Of a stretch of 7,657 nucleotides of DNA, positions 1 through 6,518 are shown in pieces (the first letter of the stretch is position 1; each line of letters begins with the position of its first letter). This DNA comes from an uncultured Ventosimonas sp. (GTDB taxonomy: Bacteria; Pseudomonadota; Gammaproteobacteria; Pseudomonadales; Pseudomonadaceae), in the NCBI GenBank assembly GCA_945283395.1, contig CALYQH010000065.1, positions 1 to 7,657 of the forward strand, in the 5' to 3' direction. The position numbers and the translations under genes are program-made. The notes below the pieces were generated by a model. That model searched no databases. It was not told the origin of the DNA and saw only the letters and a program-made list of their open reading frames with translations.

Positions 1-2561
1 AAGCTGATGAGATATTAGTCGAGGCTAAACAAAACCTTGAGAGTTGGCTAAAGGATCAAAAGCCTGATTATTTACATTCATTACAACGTCAATTACACAC
101 CTTAAAAGGTGGTGCTAGAATGTGCGGAGCTAAAGGGTTAGGTGATTTAGCTCATGGCCTAGAGTTTATTTATGAAGGTTTATTAAATGGACGTTATAGC
201 TTTTCGTTAGACCTAGTTAAGCTATTAACTGCTGCCCATAACTATATCCAACAAATGGTTGATAATCTTCATGACAAACAACCTACACCTCTTAATGTCC
301 AATTATTCAACGCTATTCAAATCTTTCGCAAGGAAGGCCACATTGGATGGCAAGAGGAAGCTATAACTAATGTAGTAGCGCCTGAAGTTTCTTCTACTAT
401 AGATTCTACAGAAGCTGCTAAAGACTCACCAACCACAGACCATATAACAACTAGTGAACAAAAATCGGTTACTGAATCAATAACTGAACAACCAACGCTT
501 GCTGTAACAGAACAGCATATTAGCAAAGAGCAAACCCTGTTACAAACTACAGAAGTAGCTAACCAACAAACTACGCAGCCATTAGCTGAGGTTATCCCTT
601 TAGAGAAAAAAATAACTGCCAGTGTTGACTTAAAACCAACACCTGTAGCAAAAGCTGAACAATTTCTTAATAAAGAACATAAAGAAGCTAAAGAACAGGT
701 TAAAGTGACTGCGGAGTTATTAGATAACCTAGTTAATTTGGCAGGAGAAACTTCGATTTATCGTAGTCGTATTGAACAACAAAATAGTGATTTAACTTCA
801 ACTATGGTAGAAATGGATGTTACCATTAGCCGCGTTCGCGATCAGTTACGCCGTCTTGATATGGAAACTCAAGCACAAATTATTTCTAAACACCAAACAG
901 AAAATTCGGCTGGTTATTTAGAATTTGACCCATTAGAAATGGATCAATACTCCCAAATACAACAATTATCAAGATCACTCTTTGAATCAGCATCCGATTT
1001 ACAAGATTTAAAAGAAACCTTGATGCGCCGTACAAGAGATGTTGATACCTTGCTACAACAGCAAGGTCGGGTTAATACCGAGCTACAAGAAGGTTTAATG
1101 CGTACCCGCATGGTTCCATTAGAACGTATTGCTCCTCGGTTGCGTCGCTTGGTTCGCCAAATATCTAATGAATTAGGCAAAGAAGCCGAATTAGTCATAG
1201 GCAACACCGCAGGTGAAATGGATAGAGGCGTAATAGATGCGATAGTTGCACCTTTAGAACACATGATACGTAACTCGCTCGATCACGGAATTGAAACGAA
1301 GGAAGCTCGCTTAGCTGCTGGAAAACCTGCTAAAGGAATTATTTCCTTGAACTTAGAGCGTGAAGGTGGCGAAATGGTACTGCGCCTCAAGGACGATGGA
1401 GCTGGTATTAATATAGCAAAAGTTCGAGAAAGGGCGATAGCCAAAGGTTTAATGGGTAGCGATGAGCAGCTTACCAATAAAGAAATTCTACAATTTATTT
1501 TAGAAGCTGGTTTTTCAACCGCTAAGAGAATAACTCAAATTTCGGGTCGTGGCGTAGGTTTAGACGTAGTGGTTACCGCCGTTAAACAATTAGGTGGCGC
1601 TTTAAGTTTAGATTCAGAAGAAGGCAAAGGCACGACCTTCTCGATCCGTTTACCTATTAATTTATCAGTAAGTCGGGCACTTATGATAAGAGTGGGAGAG
1701 GATAATTACGCTATCCCTATGAGTACGGTAGAAGGAGTTAGCTATATTTCTGCTGAGCAACAAAAAGAATTTCAGCAATTTGGCACTGCCGAAATAGAAT
1801 ATGGTGATGAATCTTATAAAATTAAATATATAGGAGAATTATTAGGTAATCAGCACTCACATCCCACTACAGGCGCTATAGAGGAAAAATTACCCGTCTT
1901 ATTAATACGTTCAGGCGAATATCATATAGCTTTACAAGTAGATGAGCTATTACCCTCTAGTGAAATAGTGGTGAAAAGCTTAGGAACTCAATTCCTCTCT
2001 GTGCCAGCTATTTCGGGAGCAACCATACTAGGCGATGGTCGTGTTATTATTATTCTAGACTTAACTGCCTTAGTACGTAACTACTTTACTAATCTACATA
2101 ATATTGCACGTATGGAAGAACGCAGATTAGCAGTTTCTTCTAACGAAACCATTGATAATGTAAAACGTCCTCCTTTGGTCATGGTAGTAGACGATTCTGT
2201 AACGGTTCGTAAAGTAACTAGTCGTCTCCTAGAGCGTCAAGGCATGCAAGTCATCACGGCACGTGATGGATTAGATGCCGTTACGCAACTAGAGGAAAAA
2301 ATTCCTGATATCATGTTACTTGATATTGAAATGCCTCGCATGGACGGTTTTGAAGTGGCTACAAGGGTTCGCCATGATGAAAAAACTAAAAATTTACCTA
2401 TTATTATGATCACTTCTCGTAGTGGCGAGAAACATAGAGAGCGCGCTTTAGCTATAGGTGTTAACGAGTATATGAGTAAACCTTTTATGGATGCAAAATT
2501 AATCAAATCCATATCAGACCTATTGCCAACATTTGAAGTAAATCTATTGGAGAATAATTGA
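1..2561 (+). CDS. chpA: ChpA/PilL-type chemosensory hybrid histidine kinase, 3' part (5' end outside window)
   Basis: This is the C-terminal part of a CheA-family hybrid kinase. The frame is open from base 3, so the true start lies upstream and the ATG at 120 is internal. Domains in order: an HPt domain with phospho-acceptor His at 96-98 in HTLKGGARM; a Thr/Glu/Gln-rich linker (about 360-690); a dimerisation helix pair from 699 (VKVTAELLDNLVNLAGE); an HATPase domain with N box HMIRNSLDHGIE (1260-1295), G1 DDGAG (1392-1406) and G2 GRGVGL (1545-1562); a CheW-like domain (about 1659-2085); and a receiver (2172-2525) with acidic pair DD at 2190-2195, phospho-acceptor Asp at 2322-2324 (LLDIEMP), Thr at 2412 and Lys at 2478. 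All key residues are intact. Known ChpA passes phosphate to PilG/PilH-type regulators to control type IV pilus twitching and cAMP. The HPt sequence and the following chpC-like gene favour ChpA over flagellar CheA. How many further HPt domains lie upstream cannot be seen. Confidence 0.9.
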   Translation, partial: ADEILVEAKQNLESWLKDQKPDYLHSLQRQLHTLKGGARMCGAKGLGDLAHGLEFIYEGLLNGRYSFSLDLVKLLTAAHNYIQQMVDNLHDKQPTPLNVQLFNAIQIFRKEGHIGWQEEAITNVVAPEVSSTIDSTEAAKDSPTTDHITTSEQKSVTESITEQPTLAVTEQHISKEQTLLQTTEVANQQTTQPLAEVIPLEKKITASVDLKPTPVAKAEQFLNKEHKEAKEQVKVTAELLDNLVNLAGETSIYRSRIEQQNSDLTSTMVEMDVTISRVRDQLRRLDMETQAQIISKHQTENSAGYLEFDPLEMDQYSQIQQLSRSLFESASDLQDLKETLMRRTRDVDTLLQQQGRVNTELQEGLMRTRMVPLERIAPRLRRLVRQISNELGKEAELVIGNTAGEMDRGVIDAIVAPLEHMIRNSLDHGIETKEARLAAGKPAKGIISLNLEREGGEMVLRLKDDGAGINIAKVRERAIAKGLMGSDEQLTNKEILQFILEAGFSTAKRITQISGRGVGLDVVVTAVKQLGGALSLDSEEGKGTTFSIRLPINLSVSRALMIRVGEDNYAIPMSTVEGVSYISAEQQKEFQQFGTAEIEYGDESYKIKYIGELLGNQHSHPTTGAIEEKLPVLLIRSGEYHIALQVDELLPSSEIVVKSLGTQFLSVPAISGATILGDGRVIIILDLTALVRNYFTNLHNIARMEERRLAVSSNETIDNVKRPPLVMVVDDSVTVRKVTSRLLERQGMQVITARDGLDAVTQLEEKIPDIMLLDIEMPRMDGFEVATRVRHDEKTKNLPIIMITSRSGEKHRERALAIGVNEYMSKPFMDAKLIKSISDLLPTFEVNLLENN
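2549..2553 (+). promoter_or_regulatory. Ribosome binding site of the ChpC-like gene
   Basis: GGAGA lies inside the last codons of the kinase, 7 nt before the ATG at 2561. This spacing supports ATG 2561 over the in-frame TTG at 2558, which would sit only 4 nt away. Confidence 0.7.
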
Positions 2562-3034
2562 TGACCGATCAAACTCTCCCTCCTAATCAAGCAAGCTTAG
2601 AAATATCCTTACTTTCTTTAGTAAATCGGGCATTAATTTTACCAAGCTCGGCAATTGTTGAAGTAGTATCGCTAGCTATGCCTCAGGTAGTAGCCAAAAT
2701 GCCTCGTTGGTTTTTAGGTTACCTGCCTTGGCGTGGTTTAAAGATCCCTTTTATATCTTTTGAGGCTGTTTGTGAAACCTCTTTCAAGATTCATGCTGAA
2801 TCAAATATTGTTATTTTAAAGACAATAACAGCATCTCTTAATCAGAAATTTTTTGCTATGTTGATTCAAAATACTCCTGTTAAGTTCACTATCCACAGTA
2901 ACACCTTAGAAGATGTAGTAGGTGATTTAGCTCCCTATGAAATAGCTAATGTCAGACTTAATAATATTCTCGCTAAAATCCCAAATAGTAGTGCATTAGA
3001 ACATTTGATGATAGAACAAGGTGTATTAAATTAA
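2561..3034 (+). CDS. chpC: ChpC-like CheW-domain adaptor protein
   Basis: A 157-residue cytoplasmic protein made of little more than one CheW-type domain. The recognisable core is near residues 47-70 (MPRWFLGYLPWRGLKIPFIS), matching the CheW pattern in which a 'LG...WRG..iP' stretch precedes a strand of the beta barrel. The N-terminal LLSLVNRALILPSSAIVEVV is also typical, with hydrophobic strand, then LP, then the 'vaEv' element. CheW proteins join receptors to a CheA kinase, so this one probably docks a PilJ-like receptor to the upstream ChpA-like kinase. Its ATG shares one base with the kinase stop (TGATG), indicating translational coupling. In Pseudomonas aeruginosa a chpB methylesterase gene lies between chpA and chpC; here there is none. 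The name chpC rests on domain type and position. Assignment as a CheW-family protein is firmer than the exact orthology. Confidence 0.75.
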   Translation: MTDQTLPPNQASLEISLLSLVNRALILPSSAIVEVVSLAMPQVVAKMPRWFLGYLPWRGLKIPFISFEAVCETSFKIHAESNIVILKTITASLNQKFFAMLIQNTPVKFTIHSNTLEDVVGDLAPYEIANVRLNNILAKIPNSSALEHLMIEQGVLN

Positions 3035-3060
3035 TTCAACGACAAGTTTATTCATGACCA

Positions 3061-3088
3061 TTCATAATTAATAAAGAATAACTACTAT
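3061..3088 (+). promoter_or_regulatory. Weak candidate promoter for the binding-protein array
   Basis: The 80-bp gap between the ChpC-like gene and the first binding protein contains TTCATA (3061-3066) and TACTAT (3083-3088) separated by 16 nt. Each matches four of six bases of the sigma-70 -35 and -10 consensus. In AT-rich DNA such matches arise easily, so this is only a candidate. A change of function at this gap makes a promoter somewhere here reasonable. Confidence 0.25.
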
Positions 3089-3114
3089 TACTTAACTACT
3101 AGCAAGAGGGCTAT

Positions 3115-3900
3115 ATGAAAAAACTGCTGACCTATTTATCTTTTATCTTTTTTATCAACTACTCATCTGCTGGTATTATAGACGATGCAGTCCAAAGGGG
3201 GACTTTAAGAGTTGGCCTTAACCCAACCTATATGCCATTTGAAATGATCAATGAAAAGGGAGAAATAATAGGATTTGAGATAGATATTTTAAAAAAAATG
3301 GCTAAAGCTATGGGGGTAAAATTAGAAATTGTCTCTATTTCGTATGATGGTTTAATACCTAGCTTATTAACAGGCAAATTTGATCTTATTGCTAGTGGCA
3401 TGACAGTGAGTCAACAGCGAAATTTAAAAGTTAATTTTACAAACCCTATTATTAAGACAGGTCAAACTCTACTGATTCGCAAAGCACTAGCTGATAAAAT
3501 AAAATCGTATAAAGATCTCAACCAAGCTGACTACAAAATAACCTCTAAACTTGGCACTACTGGAGAGGCAACGGCTAAAAAATTGCTCAGTAAAGCACAA
3601 TATTTTAGTTACAATACAGAGGCAGAGGCGGTTCTAGAAGTAGTTAATGATAAAGCTGACGCTTTCGTGTATGACGCGTCATACAATATCTTAGCCATCA
3701 AAAAATTAGGTAATGAGAAACTGATATTTTTAGATACTCCGATAACCTACGAACCTCAAGCCTTTGCGTTAAGAAAAGGAGACTACGATAGTATTAACTG
3801 GATTAATAACTTTTTGAACCAAATCAAACAAGATGGAACATACGATAAAATCTATAATAAGTGGTTCACCAAAACTGATTGGTTACAGGAAATGCATTAA
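3115..3900 (+). CDS. Family 3 periplasmic solute-binding protein, array copy 1
   Basis: A 261-residue periplasmic binding protein of the amino-acid type (SBP_bac_3 family). It opens with a Sec signal peptide: MKK, a hydrophobic core, and a likely cut after SSA at residue 19. The mature chain shows the family landmarks: TLRVGLNPTYMPFE (30-43), where an aromatic residue usually stacks on the ligand; IASGMT (92-97); QQRNLKVNF with Arg102, the usual ligand carboxylate contact; LGTTGE (146-151); and FVYDASYN with Asp187, the usual amino-group contact. The ATG follows AAGAGGG with 4 nt spacing. It is the first of four paralogs, about 75% identical to copy 2 over the mature chain (60 mismatches in 242 by hand count). 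It alone has NPIIKTGQ where the others have EPFIMTGQ. The ligand is probably a polar amino acid or similar compound; the exact one cannot be read from the sequence. Confidence 0.9.
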   Translation: MKKLLTYLSFIFFINYSSAGIIDDAVQRGTLRVGLNPTYMPFEMINEKGEIIGFEIDILKKMAKAMGVKLEIVSISYDGLIPSLLTGKFDLIASGMTVSQQRNLKVNFTNPIIKTGQTLLIRKALADKIKSYKDLNQADYKITSKLGTTGEATAKKLLSKAQYFSYNTEAEAVLEVVNDKADAFVYDASYNILAIKKLGNEKLIFLDTPITYEPQAFALRKGDYDSINWINNFLNQIKQDGTYDKIYNKWFTKTDWLQEMH

Positions 3901-3943
3901 TACCCTAACAACTGCACATCTTCATTTTAAGAGATGACGCCTA

Positions 3944-4732
3944 ATGAAAAAATTACTTATCTTATTACTAATTAGCTGCACCACTTTGGGTTATAGTTAT
4001 GCAGGAATGATAGATGAGGCAGTTAAAAAAGGTACTTTAAAAGTTGGCATGAATCCCACCTATCTGCCTTTTGAAATGACAAATAAAAAAGGCGACATCA
4101 TAGGTTTTGAAGTTGATATTTTAAAAACTATGGCTAAAGCTATGGGAGTTAAACTAGAAATAGTCTCTATCTCACATGATGGCCTAATACCTAGCCTTTT
4201 GACAGGAAAATTTGACCTCATAGCTAGTGCTATGACAATTACTCAATCAAGAAATCTTAAGGTTAATTTCTCCGAACCTTTCATTATGACCGGCCAAACT
4301 ATATTAATTCGTAAAGAGTTAGCTGGTGAAATAAAGTCTTATCAAGACCTCAATAATAGCAAATATAAAATAACTTCTAATCTAGGCACTACTGGCGAGG
4401 CTACGGTTAACAAATTCATGGGGAAAGCCCAATATTTTGCCTTCAATAGTGCGCCAGAAGCGGTATTAGAAGTGGTCAACGGCAAAGCAGATGCCTTTGT
4501 TTATGATGCTTCTTATAACTCTGTTGCTATTAAAAAACTAGCCAATGACAAATTAGTTTTTCTTGATAAACCTATTACTTATGAACCATTAGCCTTTATC
4601 ATAAGAAAAGGGGATTATGATAGTATCAATTGGCTAAACAATTTTTTAAAGCAAATCAAACACGATGGAACCTATAATAGGCTTTATAACAAGTGGTTTA
4701 ATAAGAGTGATTGGTTAAAGGAAATGCAATAA
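3944..4732 (+). CDS. Family 3 periplasmic solute-binding protein, array copy 2
   Basis: A 262-residue paralog of its neighbours, with a signal peptide cleaved probably after SYA at residue 20. The pocket landmarks are present: PTYLPFE (38-44), Arg103 in QSRNLKVNF, LGTTGE (147-152) and Asp188 in FVYDASYN. Distinctive choices are His78 in ISHDG, where copies 1 and 3 have Tyr, and Ala96 in ASAMT, where the other three have Gly. Both lie in segments that normally face the ligand, so its preference may differ from that of its neighbours. It starts 43 bp after copy 1 with AAGAGA about 9 nt upstream, and no terminator is visible between them. By hand count it is about 75% identical to copy 1 and 74% to copy 3. 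Two short segments are nearly identical in DNA to copy 3, which may reflect gene conversion. Confidence 0.9.
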   Translation: MKKLLILLLISCTTLGYSYAGMIDEAVKKGTLKVGMNPTYLPFEMTNKKGDIIGFEVDILKTMAKAMGVKLEIVSISHDGLIPSLLTGKFDLIASAMTITQSRNLKVNFSEPFIMTGQTILIRKELAGEIKSYQDLNNSKYKITSNLGTTGEATVNKFMGKAQYFAFNSAPEAVLEVVNGKADAFVYDASYNSVAIKKLANDKLVFLDKPITYEPLAFIIRKGDYDSINWLNNFLKQIKHDGTYNRLYNKWFNKSDWLKEMQ

Positions 4733-4768
4733 ATTATGCTAGGATAGTTGTTATAAATTGGATAAATT

Positions 4769-4773
4769 AGAGG
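4769..4773 (+). promoter_or_regulatory. Ribosome binding site of binding-protein copy 3
   Basis: AGAGG sits 5 nt before the ATG at 4779. This decides the start: the longer reading from TTG 4758 would place seven non-signal residues before MKK and has no ribosome binding site of its own. Confidence 0.7.
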
Positions 4774-4778
4774 CATGT

Positions 4779-5567
4779 ATGAAAAAAATACTAGCTTTAC
4801 TATTATTAAGCTTCAGCCTAGCTACCCAAAGCTATGCAGGCATGATAGATGATGTAGTCAAACGTGGCACCTTAAAAGTAGGTATGGATCCGACCTTCAT
4901 TCCCTTTGAAATGACTAATAAAAAAGGCGAAATTATGGGCTTTGAAGTTGATATACTTAAAGTTATGGCTAAGGTTTTGGGCGTTAAACTAGAATTAGTT
5001 TCAATTTCTTATGATGGAATCATTCCAGGCTTATTAACTGGTAAATTTGACATGATAGGTTGTGGTATGACAGTTACAGCTGAGCGCAATCTAAAAGTCA
5101 ATTTTCCTGAGCCTTTCATTATGACCGGCCAAACTTTACTTATTCGCAAAGACCTTGCTGATAAAATTAGAACATATAAAGATTTAAATGATAAAAACTA
5201 CAAAATCACCTCAAAACTCGGCACAACTGGGGAATTTGTAGCTAAAAAACTTATTAATAAAGCCCAATATTTTGGTTATAACACTGAAGCCGATGCAGTT
5301 CTCGAAGTAGTAAATGGCAAAGCAGATGCTTTCGTGTATGATGCTCCTTATAATGTTGTTGCATTAGAAAAATTAGGCAATGGTAAATTAATCTTTTTGG
5401 ATAAACCTTTTACTTATGAACCATTAGCCTTTGGCCTTAAAAAAGGTGATTACGACAGTATTAACTGGATCAACAACTTTTTAAATCAAATTAAACATGA
5501 TGGAACCTACGATAGGCTCTATAACAAATGGTTTAAGAAAACTGATTGGTTAAAAGAAATGGAATAA
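4779..5567 (+). CDS. Family 3 periplasmic solute-binding protein, array copy 3
   Basis: A 262-residue member of the array, read from ATG 4779 because the signal peptide (MKKILALLLL, cut after SYA at residue 20) begins there. It keeps Arg103 (AERNLKVNF), LGTTGE (147-152) and Asp188. Its pocket differs most: Phe40 replaces the Tyr of the other copies before IPFE, and Gly94-Cys95-Gly96 replaces Ala-Ser-Gly/Ala. The Ser of that motif often hydrogen-bonds the ligand in this family, so Cys is a notable change. Phe153 after GTTGE is shared with copy 4, against Ala in copies 1 and 2. It is about 77% identical to copy 4 (55 mismatches in 242 by hand count). The gap to copy 2 is 46 bp with no evident terminator, so co-transcription is likely. 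The ligand is unknown. Confidence 0.9.
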   Translation: MKKILALLLLSFSLATQSYAGMIDDVVKRGTLKVGMDPTFIPFEMTNKKGEIMGFEVDILKVMAKVLGVKLELVSISYDGIIPGLLTGKFDMIGCGMTVTAERNLKVNFPEPFIMTGQTLLIRKDLADKIRTYKDLNDKNYKITSKLGTTGEFVAKKLINKAQYFGYNTEADAVLEVVNGKADAFVYDAPYNVVALEKLGNGKLIFLDKPFTYEPLAFGLKKGDYDSINWINNFLNQIKHDGTYDRLYNKWFKKTDWLKEME

Positions 5568-5606
5568 TGACCAGTTACTCATACCCCTATAAATAACGAG
5601 ATCTTT

Positions 5607-6392
5607 ATGAAAAAACTACTCATTACCCTCTACTGCTGTTTAGCCTTCAACTTTGTCCATGCAGGTATGATAGATGATGCTGTAAAAAGAGGCAGCTTAA
5701 AAGTAGGATTAGATCCTACCTATATACCTTTTGAAATGACTAACAAAAAAGGTCAAATAGTAGGCTTCGAAGTTGATCTATTAAGAGCTATGAGTAAGGC
5801 AATGGGCGTTAAATTAGAAATTGTTTCTATCGCTCAAGATGGCGTAATTCCTGCGCTATTAACCAACAAAATCGACATAGTAGCTAGTGGTTTATCTTTA
5901 ACTCAAGAGAGAAACTTAAAGGTTAATTTTCCTGAACCTTTTATCATGACAGGGCAAACCATCTTAATTCGAAAAGATTTAGCTGACAAAATCAAATCCT
6001 ATAAAGATTTAAATAATGCTCAATATAAAATAACCTCAAGATTAGGTACTACTGGGGAGTTTGCTACTAAAAAACGTATTAATAAAGCGCAATATTTTGG
6101 CTACAATACCGAAGCTGAAGCAGTGCTAGAAGTGGTGAATGGCAATGCTGATGCTTTTGTATACGATGCGGCTTTTAACGTCATGGCTATTCAAAAATTA
6201 GGTCATGGTAAACTTACCTTTTTAGATAAACCTTTTACCTACGAACCTTTAGCCTTTGCCATTAGAAAAGGCGATTATGATAGTATTAATTGGATTAATA
6301 ACTTTTTAAACCAAGTAAGAAATGATGGCACTTATAAACGTCTTTATAACAAATGGTTTAAAAAAGGTGATTGGCTAAAAGACATGGAATAA
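5607..6392 (+). CDS. Family 3 periplasmic solute-binding protein, array copy 4
   Basis: A 261-residue last member of the array. The signal peptide is probably cut after VHA at residue 19. The two cysteines at 10-11 do not form a lipobox, because Tyr precedes them, so it should be a soluble periplasmic protein. Arg102 (ERNLKVNF), LGTTGE (146-151) and Asp187 are conserved. Differences at expected pocket positions are Ala76-Gln77 in IAQDG, where the others read S-Y or S-H, Leu96-Ser97 in ASGLS, where the others read M-T, and AAFN (188-191), where the others have a Tyr. It also has LLTNKID instead of LLTGKFD. The ribosome binding site is weak (ACGAG, 6 nt before the ATG). A strong terminator follows 14 nt after the stop, marking the probable end of the transcript. 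Confidence 0.9.
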   Translation: MKKLLITLYCCLAFNFVHAGMIDDAVKRGSLKVGLDPTYIPFEMTNKKGQIVGFEVDLLRAMSKAMGVKLEIVSIAQDGVIPALLTNKIDIVASGLSLTQERNLKVNFPEPFIMTGQTILIRKDLADKIKSYKDLNNAQYKITSRLGTTGEFATKKRINKAQYFGYNTEAEAVLEVVNGNADAFVYDAAFNVMAIQKLGHGKLTFLDKPFTYEPLAFAIRKGDYDSINWINNFLNQVRNDGTYKRLYNKWFKKGDWLKDME

Positions 6393-6393
6393 T

Positions 6394-6403
6394 CCATTAA
6401 TGG
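6394..6403 (+). repeat. Perfect 10-bp palindrome CCATTAATGG
   Basis: A self-complementary 10-mer one base after the stop of copy 4 and 3 nt before the terminator stem. It could be a protein-binding half-site pair or chance in AT-rich DNA; nothing else supports a function. Confidence 0.3.
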
Positions 6404-6406
6404 ACG

Positions 6407-6434
6407 AAGGAATAGCCTTTTTGCTATTCCTTTT
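6407..6434 (+). terminator. Rho-independent terminator after the binding-protein array
   Basis: AAGGAATAGC (6407-6416) pairs perfectly with GCTATTCCTT (6423-6432) around a 6-nt loop CTTTTT. The stem runs into TTTT at 6431-6434. The T-rich side is on the + strand only, so it should stop transcripts coming from the four binding-protein genes and separate them from the permease. Confidence 0.85.
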
Positions 6435-6458
6435 AATAACTAGTAGAAAAATAGATTT

Positions 6459-6486
6459 TTTATATAAAGCAACTATCTATTATAAT
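6459..6486 (+). promoter_or_regulatory. Candidate sigma-70 promoter for the permease/ATPase genes
   Basis: A perfect -10 box TATAAT lies at 6481-6486 and TTTATA (four of six -35 bases) at 6459-6464, with a 16-nt spacer. It sits after the terminator and 32 nt before the permease ATG, giving a predicted leader of about 25 nt. The position makes sense, but the region is very AT-rich, so a chance match is possible. Confidence 0.45.
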
Positions 6487-6518
6487 AACCAATTTAAATA
6501 TCTGTACTTTAAAATATT

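Noticed and set aside
120..122. ATG 120 as the start of the kinase gene
   Set aside because: It falls just inside the conserved HPt motif (the acceptor His lies at 96-98), and the frame stays open to the window edge.
2237..2590. Open frame of 117 codons on the minus strand across the receiver domain
   Set aside because: It lies wholly opposite a well-supported coding region and has no recognisable motif or ribosome binding site. The same applies to the minus-strand frames at 317-526, 944-1264, 1283-1477, 7232-7444 and 7446-7655.
3030..3072. Inverted repeat ATTAATT/AATTAAT after the ChpC-like gene as a terminator
   Set aside because: The arms are 7 bp of A/T only, separated by 29 nt, with no T-run after them. 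This is too weak for an intrinsic terminator.
3035..3114. Amino acid riboswitch or leader peptide upstream of the array
   Set aside because: Only 80 bp is available, with no conserved aptamer-like stems, no attenuator hairpin and no short frame rich in one amino acid.
4758..4778. TTG start adding seven residues to binding-protein copy 3
   Set aside because: The added residues would precede a complete signal peptide, and the AGAGG site is spaced for ATG 4779.
5607..5660. Copy 4 as a lipoprotein because of cysteines at residues 10-11
   Set aside because: The residues before the cysteines (T-L-Y) do not fit a lipobox, and a good signal peptidase I site (VHA) follows.
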